A DNA stretch of 64,000 nucleotides. Origin: an uncultured Coriobacteriaceae bacterium (GTDB taxonomy: Bacteria; Actinomycetota; Coriobacteriia; Coriobacteriales; Atopobiaceae). Shown piece after piece: positions 1 through 12,024 of the stretch. The DNA lies in NCBI GenBank assembly GCA_902795065.1, contig CADBJR010000015.1:1-64000 (forward strand), given 5' to 3'. The position numbers were made by a program, and so were the translations under genes. The stretch's first letter is position 1. Each line of letters starts with the position of its first letter. The notes beneath the pieces are model-generated. The model searched no databases and was not told the origin of the DNA. It was given only the letters and a program-made list of their open reading frames with translations.

Positions 1-168
<168 letters not shown>

Positions 169-280
169 TCTTCTTTTCACTACATACTTCGAACCTTGCG
201 ATCGTAGAAGAAAATCGAACGTCACGCTGTGCGGCCTTCAGGGTACATTGTCGGTACCCGTTGATAACCGAATGCCCCTT

Positions 281-403
281 GTTGGTCAGCCACTATGGCA
301 GGGGAGGTACACCTGGTCCCATTCCGAACCCAGAAGTTAAGCCCCCGAGCGCCGATGGTACTGCGGAGTAAGTCCGTGGGAGAGCAGGACGTGGCTGACC
401 AAC
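281..403 (+). rRNA. rrf: 5S rRNA
   Basis: The core GGAGGTACACCTGGTCCCAT, followed by CCGAACCCAGAAGTTAAG, identifies 5S rRNA. The 5' and 3' ends pair as helix I (GTTGGTCAGCCAC at 281-293 with GTGGCTGACCAAC at 391-403). The pairing continues outward without a mismatch to 272 and 412, giving a 22-bp precursor stem. The mature ends are therefore approximate. It lies about 110 bases after the 23S end. Confidence 0.93.
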
Positions 404-429
404 AAGGGGCATTTGCTATTTCGAGCATT

Positions 430-461
430 CGGGCCGTCCCGGATTCGGGGCGGCCCGTTTT
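430..461 (+). terminator. Intrinsic terminator of the rRNA operon
   Basis: An 11-bp stem, CGGGCCGTCCC with GGGGCGGCCCG (one G-U pair), has a 6-base loop and is followed by TTTT. It lies directly after 5S rRNA. Confidence 0.85.
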
Positions 462-798
462 CTGTATGCATCGGCTTTCCTGCACGTCCGTTCGCCGGGT
501 TCAGATCAACGGCGAATGCGTTGTAGCCACTCATTCGTTCAGCCTATTACGTAAAATTCTTGATAGTCGAATACGGCATACTACGACATGAAGCGCCATC
601 ATGGCTGGCGCGTAAGAACATTTATGCAATCCTTTCCGCTGTCTTTCGGAAAACTTGCCGATAGTATGCAGGGCGGGTAGCCGAATCATCAATATTTATT
701 CGCTTCTCCCAATCCTCCCATGCTAGGGTTTTGACCACATTCCACCAATCCCGCGGCGAGGATCACCTGCTGTCTGGGACTCGTGTATGGAGGCGGAT
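462..798. other. AT-richer intergenic stretch, no gene seen
   Basis: About 340 bases separate the rRNA terminator from the first protein gene. The region is clearly less GC-rich than the genes around it. I see no convincing reading frame, repeat or structured RNA. It probably carries the promoter of the downstream regulator, but no -35/-10 pair stands out; TTGATA at 560-565 has no good -10 at proper spacing. Confidence 0.6.
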
Positions 799-3765
799 AT
801 GGACGACGGGAGGTTGAGGACGCGGCGGAGCCGAGGTGCCCTGGCGCTTCCGCGGGGGACGCGGTGCCGCGGGGTCGAACGTGCATTCATCGAGGGAGCG
901 CTTGCAGGATATGCTGCCGAGGATGAGATCATCGCCCTCTGCGCCGATCCGGGCATGGGCAAGACGCAGCTTGCAGCGGCGATCGCCTGGCGCATCAAAC
1001 CATACGAGACGGCATGGGTCGAACTCGGCGGCATGGATGCGGAGGCTGCCGCCGCGCGCCTTACCCGCGAGGCAAGGCGGCTTGGAACGCACCTGCGCTC
1101 GGGAGCGCGGCTCTGCGCGATCATCGACGATGCTCCGCCGGCGGACGAGTACGAGGTCGACCGTATGGTCCGGTCCATCTCTCGCCTGCGCATGCAGGGC
1201 GCACGGATCATCATCACGCTGCGTCCGGAGGCGGAGCAGCTCCTCGATGCGCTCGATGCGTGCATGCGCGCCGGGAAGGCCGATCTCATGGTTCGTCCGG
1301 GAGAGGTCGCTCCCTCCGGGCATACCGCCGAGATCATGGATGCGAGCGGCGGGATTCCCGAGCTCGTGGGGGTTCTCCAAGACCACGCCTCCGACGAGGG
1401 CGTCCCCATGGAGCTGCATCCGGCATATGGCGAGACGCTGTGCAGGATCGCGCGACGCAGCCTGCGCGATACGCTGTTCGAGCAGGACCGCATCATACGG
1501 TTCTGCGCGCTGCTGCTCGGCTCGGGCACGTGGGACGAGCTGGGGCGGGCTGCCGGAGGCTGCGGGCCGGAGGCGGTCGAGGCTGCGCTCTGCGATTGCG
1601 CGCTTGCGACGACCGGCCCGGGCGATCGCATCTTCTCCTGCGTCGGCGTCGATCGGGTCGGGGGTCTGCTGTACTGCTCCGACGCCCTCTCCGCGGCTGC
1701 GGGCATCTGGCCCGCCCAAGCGGATGCCGTCGCCGACAGGCTCGTGGAGCGGGGAGAGATCGAGCGCGCGGCGCGCATCATGGGGTTGCTCGGATCGGAT
1801 CGGCGTGCTACGGCCGCGCTTAAGCACGGTATCGTCCTGATCGATGCGGGGGAGACCGGGCTCGTACGCGAGGCGCTCGCGACGGAGGCCTTCTCCGAGG
1901 AGGTATCCCCGTACGCACGGGGCCTGCTCTCACAGGCATACGATGCGCTCTGGGCGACGCCCTTCATCGAGTGCGACTCCGCCTATCCCCGCGAGGGCTT
2001 CGCATCCGAGCAGGACGAACGTTGCGCCGAGCGCGTGCGCCTGCTCGGGCTGTCCCGCAGGATGCTCGGAGACATCTCCTGCTGTCCCACGCCCGTCCGG
2101 CATCAGCGTTCGGATCGCATGGCCGCGGGGCTCGCACTGCATATCGAGGCGCTGCGCCTGCTCGGGCAGGGGCGACCCGCCGACTGCTACGGGTTGCTCA
2201 TGTCGCATCCGCGCAGCGACGGACCCTGCATGCTCGCCGAGGCGTTCCTCGCCATCGACCGCGCCGTCGCAGGCCTGCTCATGTGCGAGGCGCCTTCGGG
2301 AGACGAGCCGTGGGTCGGCAGGTCGGAGGCCTTCTTCGAGCGCATGGGCGCGACGGGCGCCGCATGCTGGGGATCCATCGTGGGTTCGGTCGCGGCGGTT
2401 CTCGCCGGCAGGGAACCCGAGGTCCCGCTCGGCGAGGAGGAGTCGGCGGCAGAGCGCTGCGGGAACAGGTTGGCGGCTTCCGCGCTCGGCTGCGCCGCAG
2501 CGCTCGAGGACCTCCTGCACCACGCTCCGGTCGGTGCCCATGTGCGCGCCCAACGTGCGGAGCGGTTTGCCCTCGAGGCGGGGTGCACCGCGGTCGCAGA
2601 CGTGGCCGTGCTGCTCCAGGCGGTGTCGTCCGCCCAGCTCAAAGACCCCGACGCGCATCGCCCCCTCGTCCGGAGGAGCTGGTCGTGCAGGGATTTCGAG
2701 GACATCGGGAGGGCTGTGTGCGCGGCGCTCTCCGACGAGTACGCGATGCGCGAGGGGACGCCCCTGCCCGAGGAGCATCTCTGGCTCGTCCGCGCGCTCG
2801 CGAACCTTCCGGAGGCGTTCTCCCGCCCTTTCAGGGCCGCCCTGCCCCCGTCATGGAAGATGCGCCTTGCTGAGCTCGACGACGCTCCAGAGCGGCCTGC
2901 AGAGCTTCGTGAGATGCATCCCGAGCCAGCTCCCGAGCCAGTCCGAGCGGATGACGGGGCCGGCGAGGAGCCTGTCATCCTCAACGTCCTCGGAGGCTTC
3001 TCCCTGAGCGTCAACGGGTGCCCGGTGTCCGATGCCAGGCTCAGCGGGAGGAGCGCGCGGACCGTCCTCGCATTCCTTGCCGCCGTCCCGCAGCACACGG
3101 TTCCCCGCATCAAGCTCATCGAGGCGATCTGGCCCGATGACGACCTCGTGGGCGGTCAGGACCGCATCTACCAATCCTCCACCCGTATCAGGAGCATCGT
3201 CCGCGAGTTCGACAAGTCGCTCAATCCCATCGTGCTCGTACGCAACGGCGGGACGATCGGCCTCAACACCGAGGAGGTGCGCTGCGACGTCGACATCCTG
3301 GTCGAGCTCGCCCACAGGGTCCTCGGCAGAGAAGGGTCGGACGAGGAGGTCGTCGAGGCCGCGCGGAGAATCGACGAGGTCTACCGCGGCGACCTCTTCA
3401 TCCCCATACAGGATGTGAGCGGCATCATGCGCTCGCGTGCCCGCGAGCTGCGCAAGCTCTACGCCGACACGATGGTGCTGGGCTCGGAGGCGGCGCTGCG
3501 CCTCAGAAAACGCCTGCTCGCCACGCATTTCGCGGAGTCCGCGCACGTCTGCGATGCAGGCAGGGAGGATGCGGTCCGCGCCCTCATCCGCGCGCTTAGG
3601 GCATCGGGCCGCAACGACGAGGCGCTGGCATGCTACCGGGCCTTCGCAAAGCGCCTCATGCGCGCAACGCGGCGCAGGCCGTCGCCAGAGCTGCGCGCCG
3701 CCATAGGCGACCTGCTCGCCGTGCGCCCGTCTCCCTCGGATGCCGAGGAGGCGATCGGCGCCTAG
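799..3765 (+). CDS. STAND-type ATPase regulator with C-terminal SARP/BTAD module
   Basis: This 988-residue protein is probably a cytoplasmic signal-transducing transcription regulator. A P-loop ATPase comes first, with Walker A GMGKT at residues 52-56 and a Walker B-like stretch (IIDD) near 110. A long helical, repeat-like middle follows. A winged-helix segment of the OmpR/SARP type starts near residue 726 (VILNVLGGFSLSVNG) and contains the typical RTVLAFLA and LIEAIWPD elements. A bacterial transcriptional activation domain fills about residues 849-985. SARP regulators usually have the DNA-binding part at the N-terminus; here it is at the far C-terminal side. The ATG at 799 is preferred over the ATG at 787 because GGAGG lies 5 bases before it. 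The signal and target genes are not visible. It stands alone between the rRNA operon and secA. Confidence 0.8.
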   Translation: MDDGRLRTRRSRGALALPRGTRCRGVERAFIEGALAGYAAEDEIIALCADPGMGKTQLAAAIAWRIKPYETAWVELGGMDAEAAAARLTREARRLGTHLRSGARLCAIIDDAPPADEYEVDRMVRSISRLRMQGARIIITLRPEAEQLLDALDACMRAGKADLMVRPGEVAPSGHTAEIMDASGGIPELVGVLQDHASDEGVPMELHPAYGETLCRIARRSLRDTLFEQDRIIRFCALLLGSGTWDELGRAAGGCGPEAVEAALCDCALATTGPGDRIFSCVGVDRVGGLLYCSDALSAAAGIWPAQADAVADRLVERGEIERAARIMGLLGSDRRATAALKHGIVLIDAGETGLVREALATEAFSEEVSPYARGLLSQAYDALWATPFIECDSAYPREGFASEQDERCAERVRLLGLSRRMLGDISCCPTPVRHQRSDRMAAGLALHIEALRLLGQGRPADCYGLLMSHPRSDGPCMLAEAFLAIDRAVAGLLMCEAPSGDEPWVGRSEAFFERMGATGAACWGSIVGSVAAVLAGREPEVPLGEEESAAERCGNRLAASALGCAAALEDLLHHAPVGAHVRAQRAERFALEAGCTAVADVAVLLQAVSSAQLKDPDAHRPLVRRSWSCRDFEDIGRAVCAALSDEYAMREGTPLPEEHLWLVRALANLPEAFSRPFRAALPPSWKMRLAELDDAPERPAELREMHPEPAPEPVRADDGAGEEPVILNVLGGFSLSVNGCPVSDARLSGRSARTVLAFLAAVPQHTVPRIKLIEAIWPDDDLVGGQDRIYQSSTRIRSIVREFDKSLNPIVLVRNGGTIGLNTEEVRCDVDILVELAHRVLGREGSDEEVVEAARRIDEVYRGDLFIPIQDVSGIMRSRARELRKLYADTMVLGSEAALRLRKRLLATHFAESAHVCDAGREDAVRALIRALRASGRNDEALACYRAFAKRLMRATRRRPSPELRAAIGDLLAVRPSPSDAEEAIGA

Positions 3766-3875
3766 GATGGGTGCGCTTTTGATGTGAGATGGCCGATGCG
3801 TCTTCCACCATGCCGTGTGTTGGGTAAAGTTGAAGATTGGGTGGATAGGTTTCGCCGCTCGAGAGAGGGTTGTCC

Positions 3876-6986
<3,111 letters not shown>

Positions 6987-8105
6987 ATGGCCGAGATCGA
7001 CAGGACCGCAATCGCAGCGCTCGCAGCGCGCCTCGCCGAGGTGGAGGGGTACTTCCATCTGGACGAGCTGCGCGCGAGGATCGCCGAGCTCGAGAAGGCC
7101 GGCGCAGCCCCCGATTTCTGGAACGACGCCGAGGCGGCCCGCTCCCAGATGGCCGCGCTCGCCGAGGCGCGCGACGATGTCGCGGCGCTCGAGCGCGCCC
7201 GCACCAACCTCGAGGATGCCGAGACCGCGTTCGAGCTCGGCACCGAGATGGACGACGAGGCGCTGCTCGAAGAGGCCGCCCAGCTCGCGCAGGCCCTCGA
7301 GCGCGACCTCTCCGACCTCGAGCTCTCGAGCTGGTTCACCGACGAGCTCGACCACGGCGACGCCATCGTCACCGTGACCCCCGGCCAGGGCGGCCTCGAG
7401 GCGCAGGACTGGTGCGCCATGCTCTTCCGCATGTACCAGGCCTACTGCGCGCGCCGCGGCTGGAAGGTCACCGTCAACGACGCGCCCGCCGGCGAGGCGA
7501 TCGGCCTCGACCGCGCCACCTTCACCGTGGCGGGCCACAACGCCTACGGCATGCTGCGCGCCGAGCAGGGCGTGCACCGCCTCGTGCGCATCTCGCCCAC
7601 CGACGCCAAGAAGCGCCGCCAGACCACCTTCGCGGGCGTCGAGGTGCTGCCCGTGCTGCCCGACGACGTGCAGGTCGACATCAATCCCGACGACCTGCGC
7701 ATCGACGTGTTCCACAGCCATGGCCATGGCGGCCAGGGCGTCAACACCACCGACTCCGCGGTCCGCATCACCCATCTGCCCACGGGCATCGTCACAACCT
7801 GCCAGAACGAGCGCAGCCAGCTCCAGAACAAGGCGTTCGCCATGAACATGCTGCGCTCGAAGCTCTACGAGCTGGAGCTCGAGCGGCGCGCGAGCGAGCT
7901 GGACGAGCTGCGCGGACCCAAGCACGACATCGCGTGGGGCAACCAGATCCGCAGCTACGTGCTCTATCCGTACCAGATGGTCAAAGATCTCCGCACGGGC
8001 GTCGAGACGGGCAACACCGACGCCGTGCTCACCGGCGGCGACCTCGACCCGTTCATCGTGGGCTACCACCGTTGGGTCGTCGGCGGGGGCGAACAGCGTG
8101 GGTAG
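6987..8105 (+). CDS. prfB: Peptide chain release factor 2, with SPT in place of SPF
   Basis: RF2 recognises UGA and UAA in the ribosomal A site and triggers peptide release. The 372-residue protein has the catalytic GGQ at residues 248-250 in HGHGGQGVNTTDSAVR, and the RF2-type C-terminus (GNQIRSYVLYPYQMVKDLRTGVETGN). The stop-codon-reading tripeptide, normally Ser-Pro-Phe in RF2, is Ser-Pro-Thr here (S203-P204-T205, codons 7593-7601). Thr is the third residue of RF1's PxT motif. There is no programmed frameshift: the frame is open from ATG onward. The gene abuts the secA stop and overlaps the following GTG start by 8 bases, suggesting translational coupling. The alternative call RF1 is unlikely because RF1 carries PxT and different flanking sequences. 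Confidence 0.93.
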   Translation: MAEIDRTAIAALAARLAEVEGYFHLDELRARIAELEKAGAAPDFWNDAEAARSQMAALAEARDDVAALERARTNLEDAETAFELGTEMDDEALLEEAAQLAQALERDLSDLELSSWFTDELDHGDAIVTVTPGQGGLEAQDWCAMLFRMYQAYCARRGWKVTVNDAPAGEAIGLDRATFTVAGHNAYGMLRAEQGVHRLVRISPTDAKKRRQTTFAGVEVLPVLPDDVQVDINPDDLRIDVFHSHGHGGQGVNTTDSAVRITHLPTGIVTTCQNERSQLQNKAFAMNMLRSKLYELELERRASELDELRGPKHDIAWGNQIRSYVLYPYQMVKDLRTGVETGNTDAVLTGGDLDPFIVGYHRWVVGGGEQRG

Positions 8106-8970
8106 CGGCTCCACGTGGCGCGGTTCTGTCGTCGACTTCACCTACATCATCATCGGCTGCATCCTGTTCGCCGTGGGGGTCGACGTCTTCCTCGTGCCCA
8201 ACGGCCTCGCCGCGGGCGGCATCTCCGGCCTCGCGACCATGACGAGCCATCTCGCGGGCCTGCACGGCATCAAGCTTCCCGTCGGCATCCAGACCGTATG
8301 CGTCAACATCGCGCTCATGTTCCTCATCGCGCGCTCGGGCGACAGGCGCTACCTGCTCCGCGTCATCGCGGGCTTCCTCTGCTCGGGCATCATGATCGAC
8401 CTGATCGAGCCCCTCGTCCCCGAGATGACCAGCGACCTGCTCCTGGCCTCGATCTGGGGCGGCGCCGTCTGCGGCGCGGGCATCGGCCTCGTCATGCGCG
8501 GCGGCGGCAACACCGGCGGCACCGACATCATCGCCCAGCACCTCCAGCGCCATGCGGGCGTTCCGGTGGGGACCACCTTCATCGTCTCCGACTTCATCGT
8601 CATCAGCCTCTCGGCGCTGGTCTTCTCGCCGCGCAACGCCCTCTACGCCCTCGTCGCGATCTTCATCGCGGGCCGCGTGTGCGACTACGTGGTGGACGGC
8701 CCGCGCACCATGCGCGCCGCCTACATCATCTCCAACGAGCATGCTGCCATCGCGGAGCGCATCATGTACGACCTCAACCGCGGGTGCACCGAGCTCCAGG
8801 CGCGCGGCGTCTGGAGCGGCAACGACCGTCCCGTGCTCATGTGCGTGCTCGACCGCAGGGAGACCGCGCGCCTCAAGGAGGTCGTGGCGCAGTGCGACCC
8901 CGATGCCATCGTCTTCATCTCCGAGATGTACGAAGCCTTCGGAGAGGGATTCAAGCAGATGGGAAGCTAG
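8098..8970 (+). CDS. YitT-family membrane protein (DUF161/DUF2179)
   Basis: This 290-residue integral membrane protein has about five or six hydrophobic segments in its first 200 residues and a soluble C-terminal DUF2179-type domain. The YitT signature is clear: VFLVPNGLAAGGISGLA near the N-terminus and GGGNTGGTDIIAQ in the middle. Its substrate is unknown for most family members. The gene starts with GTG inside the end of prfB. It is part of the secA-prfB run and is followed after 54 bases by a transaldolase. Confidence 0.88.
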   Translation: MGSGSTWRGSVVDFTYIIIGCILFAVGVDVFLVPNGLAAGGISGLATMTSHLAGLHGIKLPVGIQTVCVNIALMFLIARSGDRRYLLRVIAGFLCSGIMIDLIEPLVPEMTSDLLLASIWGGAVCGAGIGLVMRGGGNTGGTDIIAQHLQRHAGVPVGTTFIVSDFIVISLSALVFSPRNALYALVAIFIAGRVCDYVVDGPRTMRAAYIISNEHAAIAERIMYDLNRGCTELQARGVWSGNDRPVLMCVLDRRETARLKEVVAQCDPDAIVFISEMYEAFGEGFKQMGS

Positions 8971-9024
8971 CGTGCCCGCACGGTAGAATGGTGGGGCGCA
9001 TCCAACGATCAGAAGGGAAAGACC

Positions 9025-9711
9025 ATGAAGTTCTTCATCGACACCGCCGATCTCGACGACATCCGCGAGGCCGCGAGCTGGGGCTGCCTTTCCGGCGTCA
9101 CCACCAACCCGAGCCTCTACGCCAAGACGGGCGGCAAGCTCGCCGACTTCGAGGCCCACATGGTCAAGATCTGCGAGATCGTCGGTCCCGACGTGCCCGT
9201 GTCCGCCGAGTCCACGGCCGGGACCACAGAGGGCATGATCGAGGAGGGCCGCCACCTCGCGTCGCTTGCCCCCAACATCTGCGTCAAGCTGCCGATCTGC
9301 GCCGAGAGCCTCGCCGCCACCCGCGTGCTGGCCTCCGAGGGCATCCGCGTCAACATGACGCTCATCTTCTCCGTGCCGCAGGCGTTGCTGGCCGCCCGTG
9401 CCGGCGCTCGCTACGTCTCGCCGTTCGTCGGCCGCTTCGACGACATCTCCGAGAGCGGTCTCGACTTCCTCTCCGAGATCGTCGAGGCCATCAACAACTA
9501 CGACTTCGGCTGGTGGGCCGACGAGGGCGGCGTCGAGATCATCTCCGCCTCCATCCGCAGCCCCTTCCAGGTCACCCAGGCCGCCCTCATGGGTGCCGAC
9601 ATCGCCACCGTCCCCATGGCGGCCCTCAAGAAATGCCTCGAGCATCCGCTCACCAAGCGCGGCCTCGAGCTGTTCGCGGCCGACTGGGCGAAGGTCACCG
9701 CGGGCGAGTAG
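9025..9711 (+). CDS. tal: Transaldolase / fructose-6-phosphate aldolase-like
   Basis: A small class I aldolase of 228 residues, the short TalC/MipB-like type. It would move a dihydroxyacetone unit between sugar phosphates in the non-oxidative pentose phosphate pathway. It begins with MKFFIDTADLDDIREA and has the signature GVTTNPSL. The Schiff-base lysine is K88 in ICVKLPIC. The later VNMTLIFSVPQA and YVSPFVGRFDD complete the barrel motifs. AGAAGGGA lies before the ATG. A strong terminator follows. From sequence alone, a transaldolase cannot be told apart from a fructose-6-phosphate aldolase. Confidence 0.92.
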   Translation: MKFFIDTADLDDIREAASWGCLSGVTTNPSLYAKTGGKLADFEAHMVKICEIVGPDVPVSAESTAGTTEGMIEEGRHLASLAPNICVKLPICAESLAATRVLASEGIRVNMTLIFSVPQALLAARAGARYVSPFVGRFDDISESGLDFLSEIVEAINNYDFGWWADEGGVEIISASIRSPFQVTQAALMGADIATVPMAALKKCLEHPLTKRGLELFAADWAKVTAGE

Positions 9712-9732
9712 GGCGCATTCCGATCGGATGGA

Positions 9733-9762
9733 CGCACCCCCTTCCATGGGGGTGCGTTTCTT
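9733..9762 (+). terminator. Intrinsic terminator after transaldolase
   Basis: Perfect 9-bp stem CGCACCCCC with GGGGGTGCG, 6-base loop TTCCAT, then TTTCTT. Confidence 0.85.
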
Positions 9763-9872
9763 GTATCCCGACCACCTTTTTCTGCAGCCCTCCGAAGCCC
9801 CTCGGAACCTGCGCCGGAGCGCTGTTATCTGCAAATTCCATGAAGGGGATACGCCCGGCTGGGTGGTATATA

Positions 9873-9901
9873 TTGACAGATTTCTGACTTCGGCATAACA
9901 T
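9873..9901 (+). promoter_or_regulatory. Promoter of the tRNA-tuf transcription unit
   Basis: Consensus -35 TTGACA (9873-9878), a 17-base spacer and -10 TAACAT (9896-9901). It lies about 50 bases before tRNA-Tyr in a locally AT-rich stretch. Confidence 0.75.
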
Positions 9902-9951
9902 TCTCATGCTTCAAGAGGTTCGCCCCTTGGAGATGCTTGAAAGCGGTATAT

Positions 9952-10035
9952 GGGGATGTGGCACAGCGGCAACTGCGGCGGACTGTAAATCCGCTCTCTC
10001 TGAGTTCCCTGGTTCGAGTCCAGGCATCCCCACCA
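9952..10035 (+). tRNA. tRNA-Tyr (GTA)
   Basis: Acceptor stem GGGGATG pairs with CATCCCC, followed by discriminator A and an encoded CCA. The anticodon loop contains GTA between CGGACT and AATCCG. The long variable arm and 84-base length fit a class II tRNA-Tyr. Confidence 0.93.
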
Positions 10036-10038
10036 CCT

Positions 10039-10114
10039 GCCCGTGTAGCTCAGTCGGTAGAGCGTCGCCTTGGTAAGGCGGAGGCCACCAGTTCAAGTCT
10101 GGTCGCGGGCTCCA
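10039..10114 (+). tRNA. tRNA-Thr (GGT)
   Basis: Acceptor arms GCCCGTG and CGCGGGC pair with one G-U. The anticodon loop TTGGTAA gives GGT. The T arm GTTCAAGTC and an encoded CCA are present. It starts three bases after tRNA-Tyr. Confidence 0.93.
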
Positions 10115-10134
10115 TTTCAAGCAGGCACCCATGT

Positions 10135-10211
10135 GCCGGTGTAGCTCAGTTGGTCAGAGCGCACGGTTCATACCCGTGTTGTCACTGGTTCGAATCCAGT
10201 CACCGGTACCA
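10135..10211 (+). tRNA. tRNA-Met (CAT), elongator type
   Basis: Acceptor arms GCCGGTG and CACCGGT pair (first pair G-U). The anticodon loop TTCATAC gives CAT, and CCA is encoded. The anticodon stem CACGG/CCGTG lacks the three G-C pairs typical of initiator tRNA, so I call it elongator Met. A CAT-bearing tRNA-Ile2 is possible but less likely. Confidence 0.85.
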
Positions 10212-10310
10212 GAGCTTGCACAGCCCGAGGGCTCGACCTGAGGGCTGTTCAACATAAATAAGGCATTAGTTGGCAACGCCCACAAGGGGAGTTCCAAGAA
10301 GGAGGAAGTA

Positions 10311-11519
10311 ATGGCAAAGGAAAAGTTCGATCGTTCCAAGCCGCACGTAAACATCGGTACCATCGGCCACGTTGACCACGGCAAGACCACCCTTACCGCT
10401 GCCATCACCAAGGTCCTCTCCGAGGAGCCCGGCTGCAACGCCAACTTCGCAGCATTCGACACCATCGACAAGGCTCCCGAGGAGCGTCAGCGCGGCATCA
10501 CCATCAACGTCGCCCACATCGAGTACGAGACCTGGGAGCGCCACTACGCTCACGTCGACTGCCCGGGCCACGCCGACTACATCAAGAACATGATCTCCGG
10601 TGCTGCCCAGATGGACGGCGCTATCCTCGTCATCGCCGCCACCGACGGCCCGATGGCCCAGACCCGCGAGCACATCCTGCTCGCCCGTCAGGTCGGCGTT
10701 CCCTACATCATCGTCTTCCTGAACAAGTGCGACATGGTTGACGACGAGGAGCTCATCGACCTCGTCGAGATGGAGACCCGCGAGCTCCTCACCGAGTACG
10801 ACTTCCCCGGCGACGACCTGCCGATCGTCCGCGGCTCCGCCCTCAAGGCCCTCGAGGGCGACCAGGGCCAGTGGCGCGACGCCATCGTCGAGCTCATGCA
10901 CACCGTCGACAGCTACTTCCCGACTCCCGCCCGCGAGGCTGACAAGCCGTTCCTGATGGCCGTCGAGGACACCATGACCATCTCCGGCCGCGGCACCGTC
11001 GCCACCGGCCGTGTCGAGCGCGGCACCCTCAAGCTCAACGAGCCCGTCGAGATCGTCGGCATCCGCGAGACCCAGAAGTCCGTCGCCACTGGCATCGAGA
11101 TGTTCCGCAAGACCATGGATTACTGCGAGGCCGGCGACAACGTGGGCATCCTTCTCCGCGGCATCAAGCGCGAGCAGATCGAGCGCGGCCAGGTCATCTG
11201 CAAGCCCGGCTCCGTCACCCCGCACTGCAAGTTCACCGGTGAGATCTACGTCCTCACCAAGGAGGAGGGTGGCCGCCACACCCCGTTCTTCAGCGGCTAT
11301 CGTCCCCAGTTCTACTTCCGCACCACCGACGTGACCGGCGACATCCGCGAGCTCCGCGACCAGAACGGCAACGCGGTTGAGATGGCTATGCCCGGCGACC
11401 ACATCACCGTCGTCTGCGAGCTCATCCACCCGATCGCCATGGAGCAGGGCCTGAAGTTCGCTATCCGCGAGGGTGGCCACACCGTCGGCGACGGCCGCGT
11501 CTCCACCATCGAGGACTAG
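10311..11519 (+). CDS. tuf: Elongation factor Tu
   Basis: EF-Tu delivers aminoacyl-tRNA to the ribosome with GTP. The 402-residue sequence has the G1 motif [18 protein letters not shown] (G3) and [16 protein letters not shown] (G4). The beta-barrel domains II and III are complete, and the C-terminus reads GRVSTIED. A strong AAGGAGGAAGTA lies before the ATG. It is co-transcribed with the three upstream tRNAs, the tRNA-tufB type of arrangement. It is not in the str operon: no tuf follows fusA at 37854. Confidence 0.98.
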   Translation: MAKEKFDRSKPHVNIGTIGHVDHGKTTLTAAITKVLSEEPGCNANFAAFDTIDKAPEERQRGITINVAHIEYETWERHYAHVDCPGHADYIKNMISGAAQMDGAILVIAATDGPMAQTREHILLARQVGVPYIIVFLNKCDMVDDEELIDLVEMETRELLTEYDFPGDDLPIVRGSALKALEGDQGQWRDAIVELMHTVDSYFPTPAREADKPFLMAVEDTMTISGRGTVATGRVERGTLKLNEPVEIVGIRETQKSVATGIEMFRKTMDYCEAGDNVGILLRGIKREQIERGQVICKPGSVTPHCKFTGEIYVLTKEEGGRHTPFFSGYRPQFYFRTTDVTGDIRELRDQNGNAVEMAMPGDHITVVCELIHPIAMEQGLKFAIREGGHTVGDGRVSTIED

Positions 11520-11540
11520 TACCGCACGTTTCGCACCTCC

Positions 11541-11570
11541 GACCCGGCGTCCCTCGACGCCGGGTCTTTT
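11541..11570 (+). terminator. Intrinsic terminator after tuf
   Basis: Perfect 11-bp stem GACCCGGCGTC with GACGCCGGGTC, 4-base loop, then TTTT. Confidence 0.9.
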
Positions 11571-11623
11571 GTTCTTGTTCGGTTGAGTTTCTATGTGGGA
11601 GTGCGCTCTGGCGAAATCCCCAG

Positions 11624-11653
11624 TTGACAGAGCAGGGCAGTTGAGGGTACCAT
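11624..11653 (+). promoter_or_regulatory. Promoter for rpmG-tRNA-Trp-secE-nusG
   Basis: TTGACA (11624-11629), an 18-base spacer and TACCAT (11648-11653). It lies about 50 bases before rpmG. Confidence 0.6.
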
Positions 11654-11704
11654 CTTCACTTGCGCCATATTGACAACAATGTGGCTCGGTCTAGGAGGAT
11701 TTTC

Positions 11705-11854
11705 ATGCGCACTTTGGTTACTCTTGCATGTACGGAATGCAAGCGTCGTAACTACACGACGGACAAGAACAAGCAGCACCATCCCGATCGTATGGAGCTC
11801 AAGAAGTACTGCCCGTGGTGCAAGAAGCACACGGTCCACAGGGAGACCCGTTAA
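11705..11854 (+). CDS. rpmG: 50S ribosomal protein L33
   Basis: A small 49-residue zinc-ribbon ribosomal protein. It begins [17 protein letters not shown] and has two CxxC pairs (CTEC and CPWC) that would bind zinc, so it is the C+ form. The start ATG at 11705 is set by AGGAGG at 11694. It sits directly before tRNA-Trp and secE, a common order in bacteria. Confidence 0.95.
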   Translation: MRTLVTLACTECKRRNYTTDKNKQHHPDRMELKKYCPWCKKHTVHRETR

Positions 11855-11876
11855 TCGCAAGAGGGTCTTCGCTCAC

Positions 11877-11952
11877 ACGCCGGTAGTTCAATTGGTAGAG
11901 CGGCGGTCTCCAAAACCGTTGGTTGAGGGTTCAAGTCCTTCCCGGCGTGCCA
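11877..11952 (+). tRNA. tRNA-Trp (CCA)
   Basis: Acceptor arms ACGCCGG and CCGGCGT pair. The anticodon loop CTCCAAA gives CCA, the T arm GTTCAAGTC is present, and the 3' end GCCA is encoded. It lies between rpmG and secE. Confidence 0.93.
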
Positions 11953-11960
11953 GTCAAAAC

Positions 11961-11992
11961 CACCGGCCTTCTCGTCAGCGAGCGGGCCGGTG
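11961..11992 (+). other. Hairpin between tRNA-Trp and secE
   Basis: Perfect 8-bp arms CACCGGCC and GGCCGGTG with a 16-base loop. No T-run follows, so it is more likely an RNA processing or attenuation structure separating tRNA from mRNA than a full terminator. Confidence 0.45.
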
Positions 11993-12024
11993 TTACACAT
12001 AAGAGAGAGTTCGAAGGAATAGGC

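Noticed and set aside
6987-7070. Programmed +1 frameshift in prfB
   Set aside because: The frame is continuous from the ATG; no in-frame UGA with a Shine-Dalgarno-like trigger exists.
8098-8970. YitT-family protein as a nutrient transporter with a named substrate
   Set aside because: The family is recognisable but its substrate is not deducible from sequence or neighbours.
10212-10260. Terminator between tRNA-Met and tuf (ACAGCCC/GGGCTGT hairpin)
   Set aside because: Only a 7-bp stem with a 15-base loop and no T-run; more likely a processing structure, with tuf read through from the tRNA promoter.
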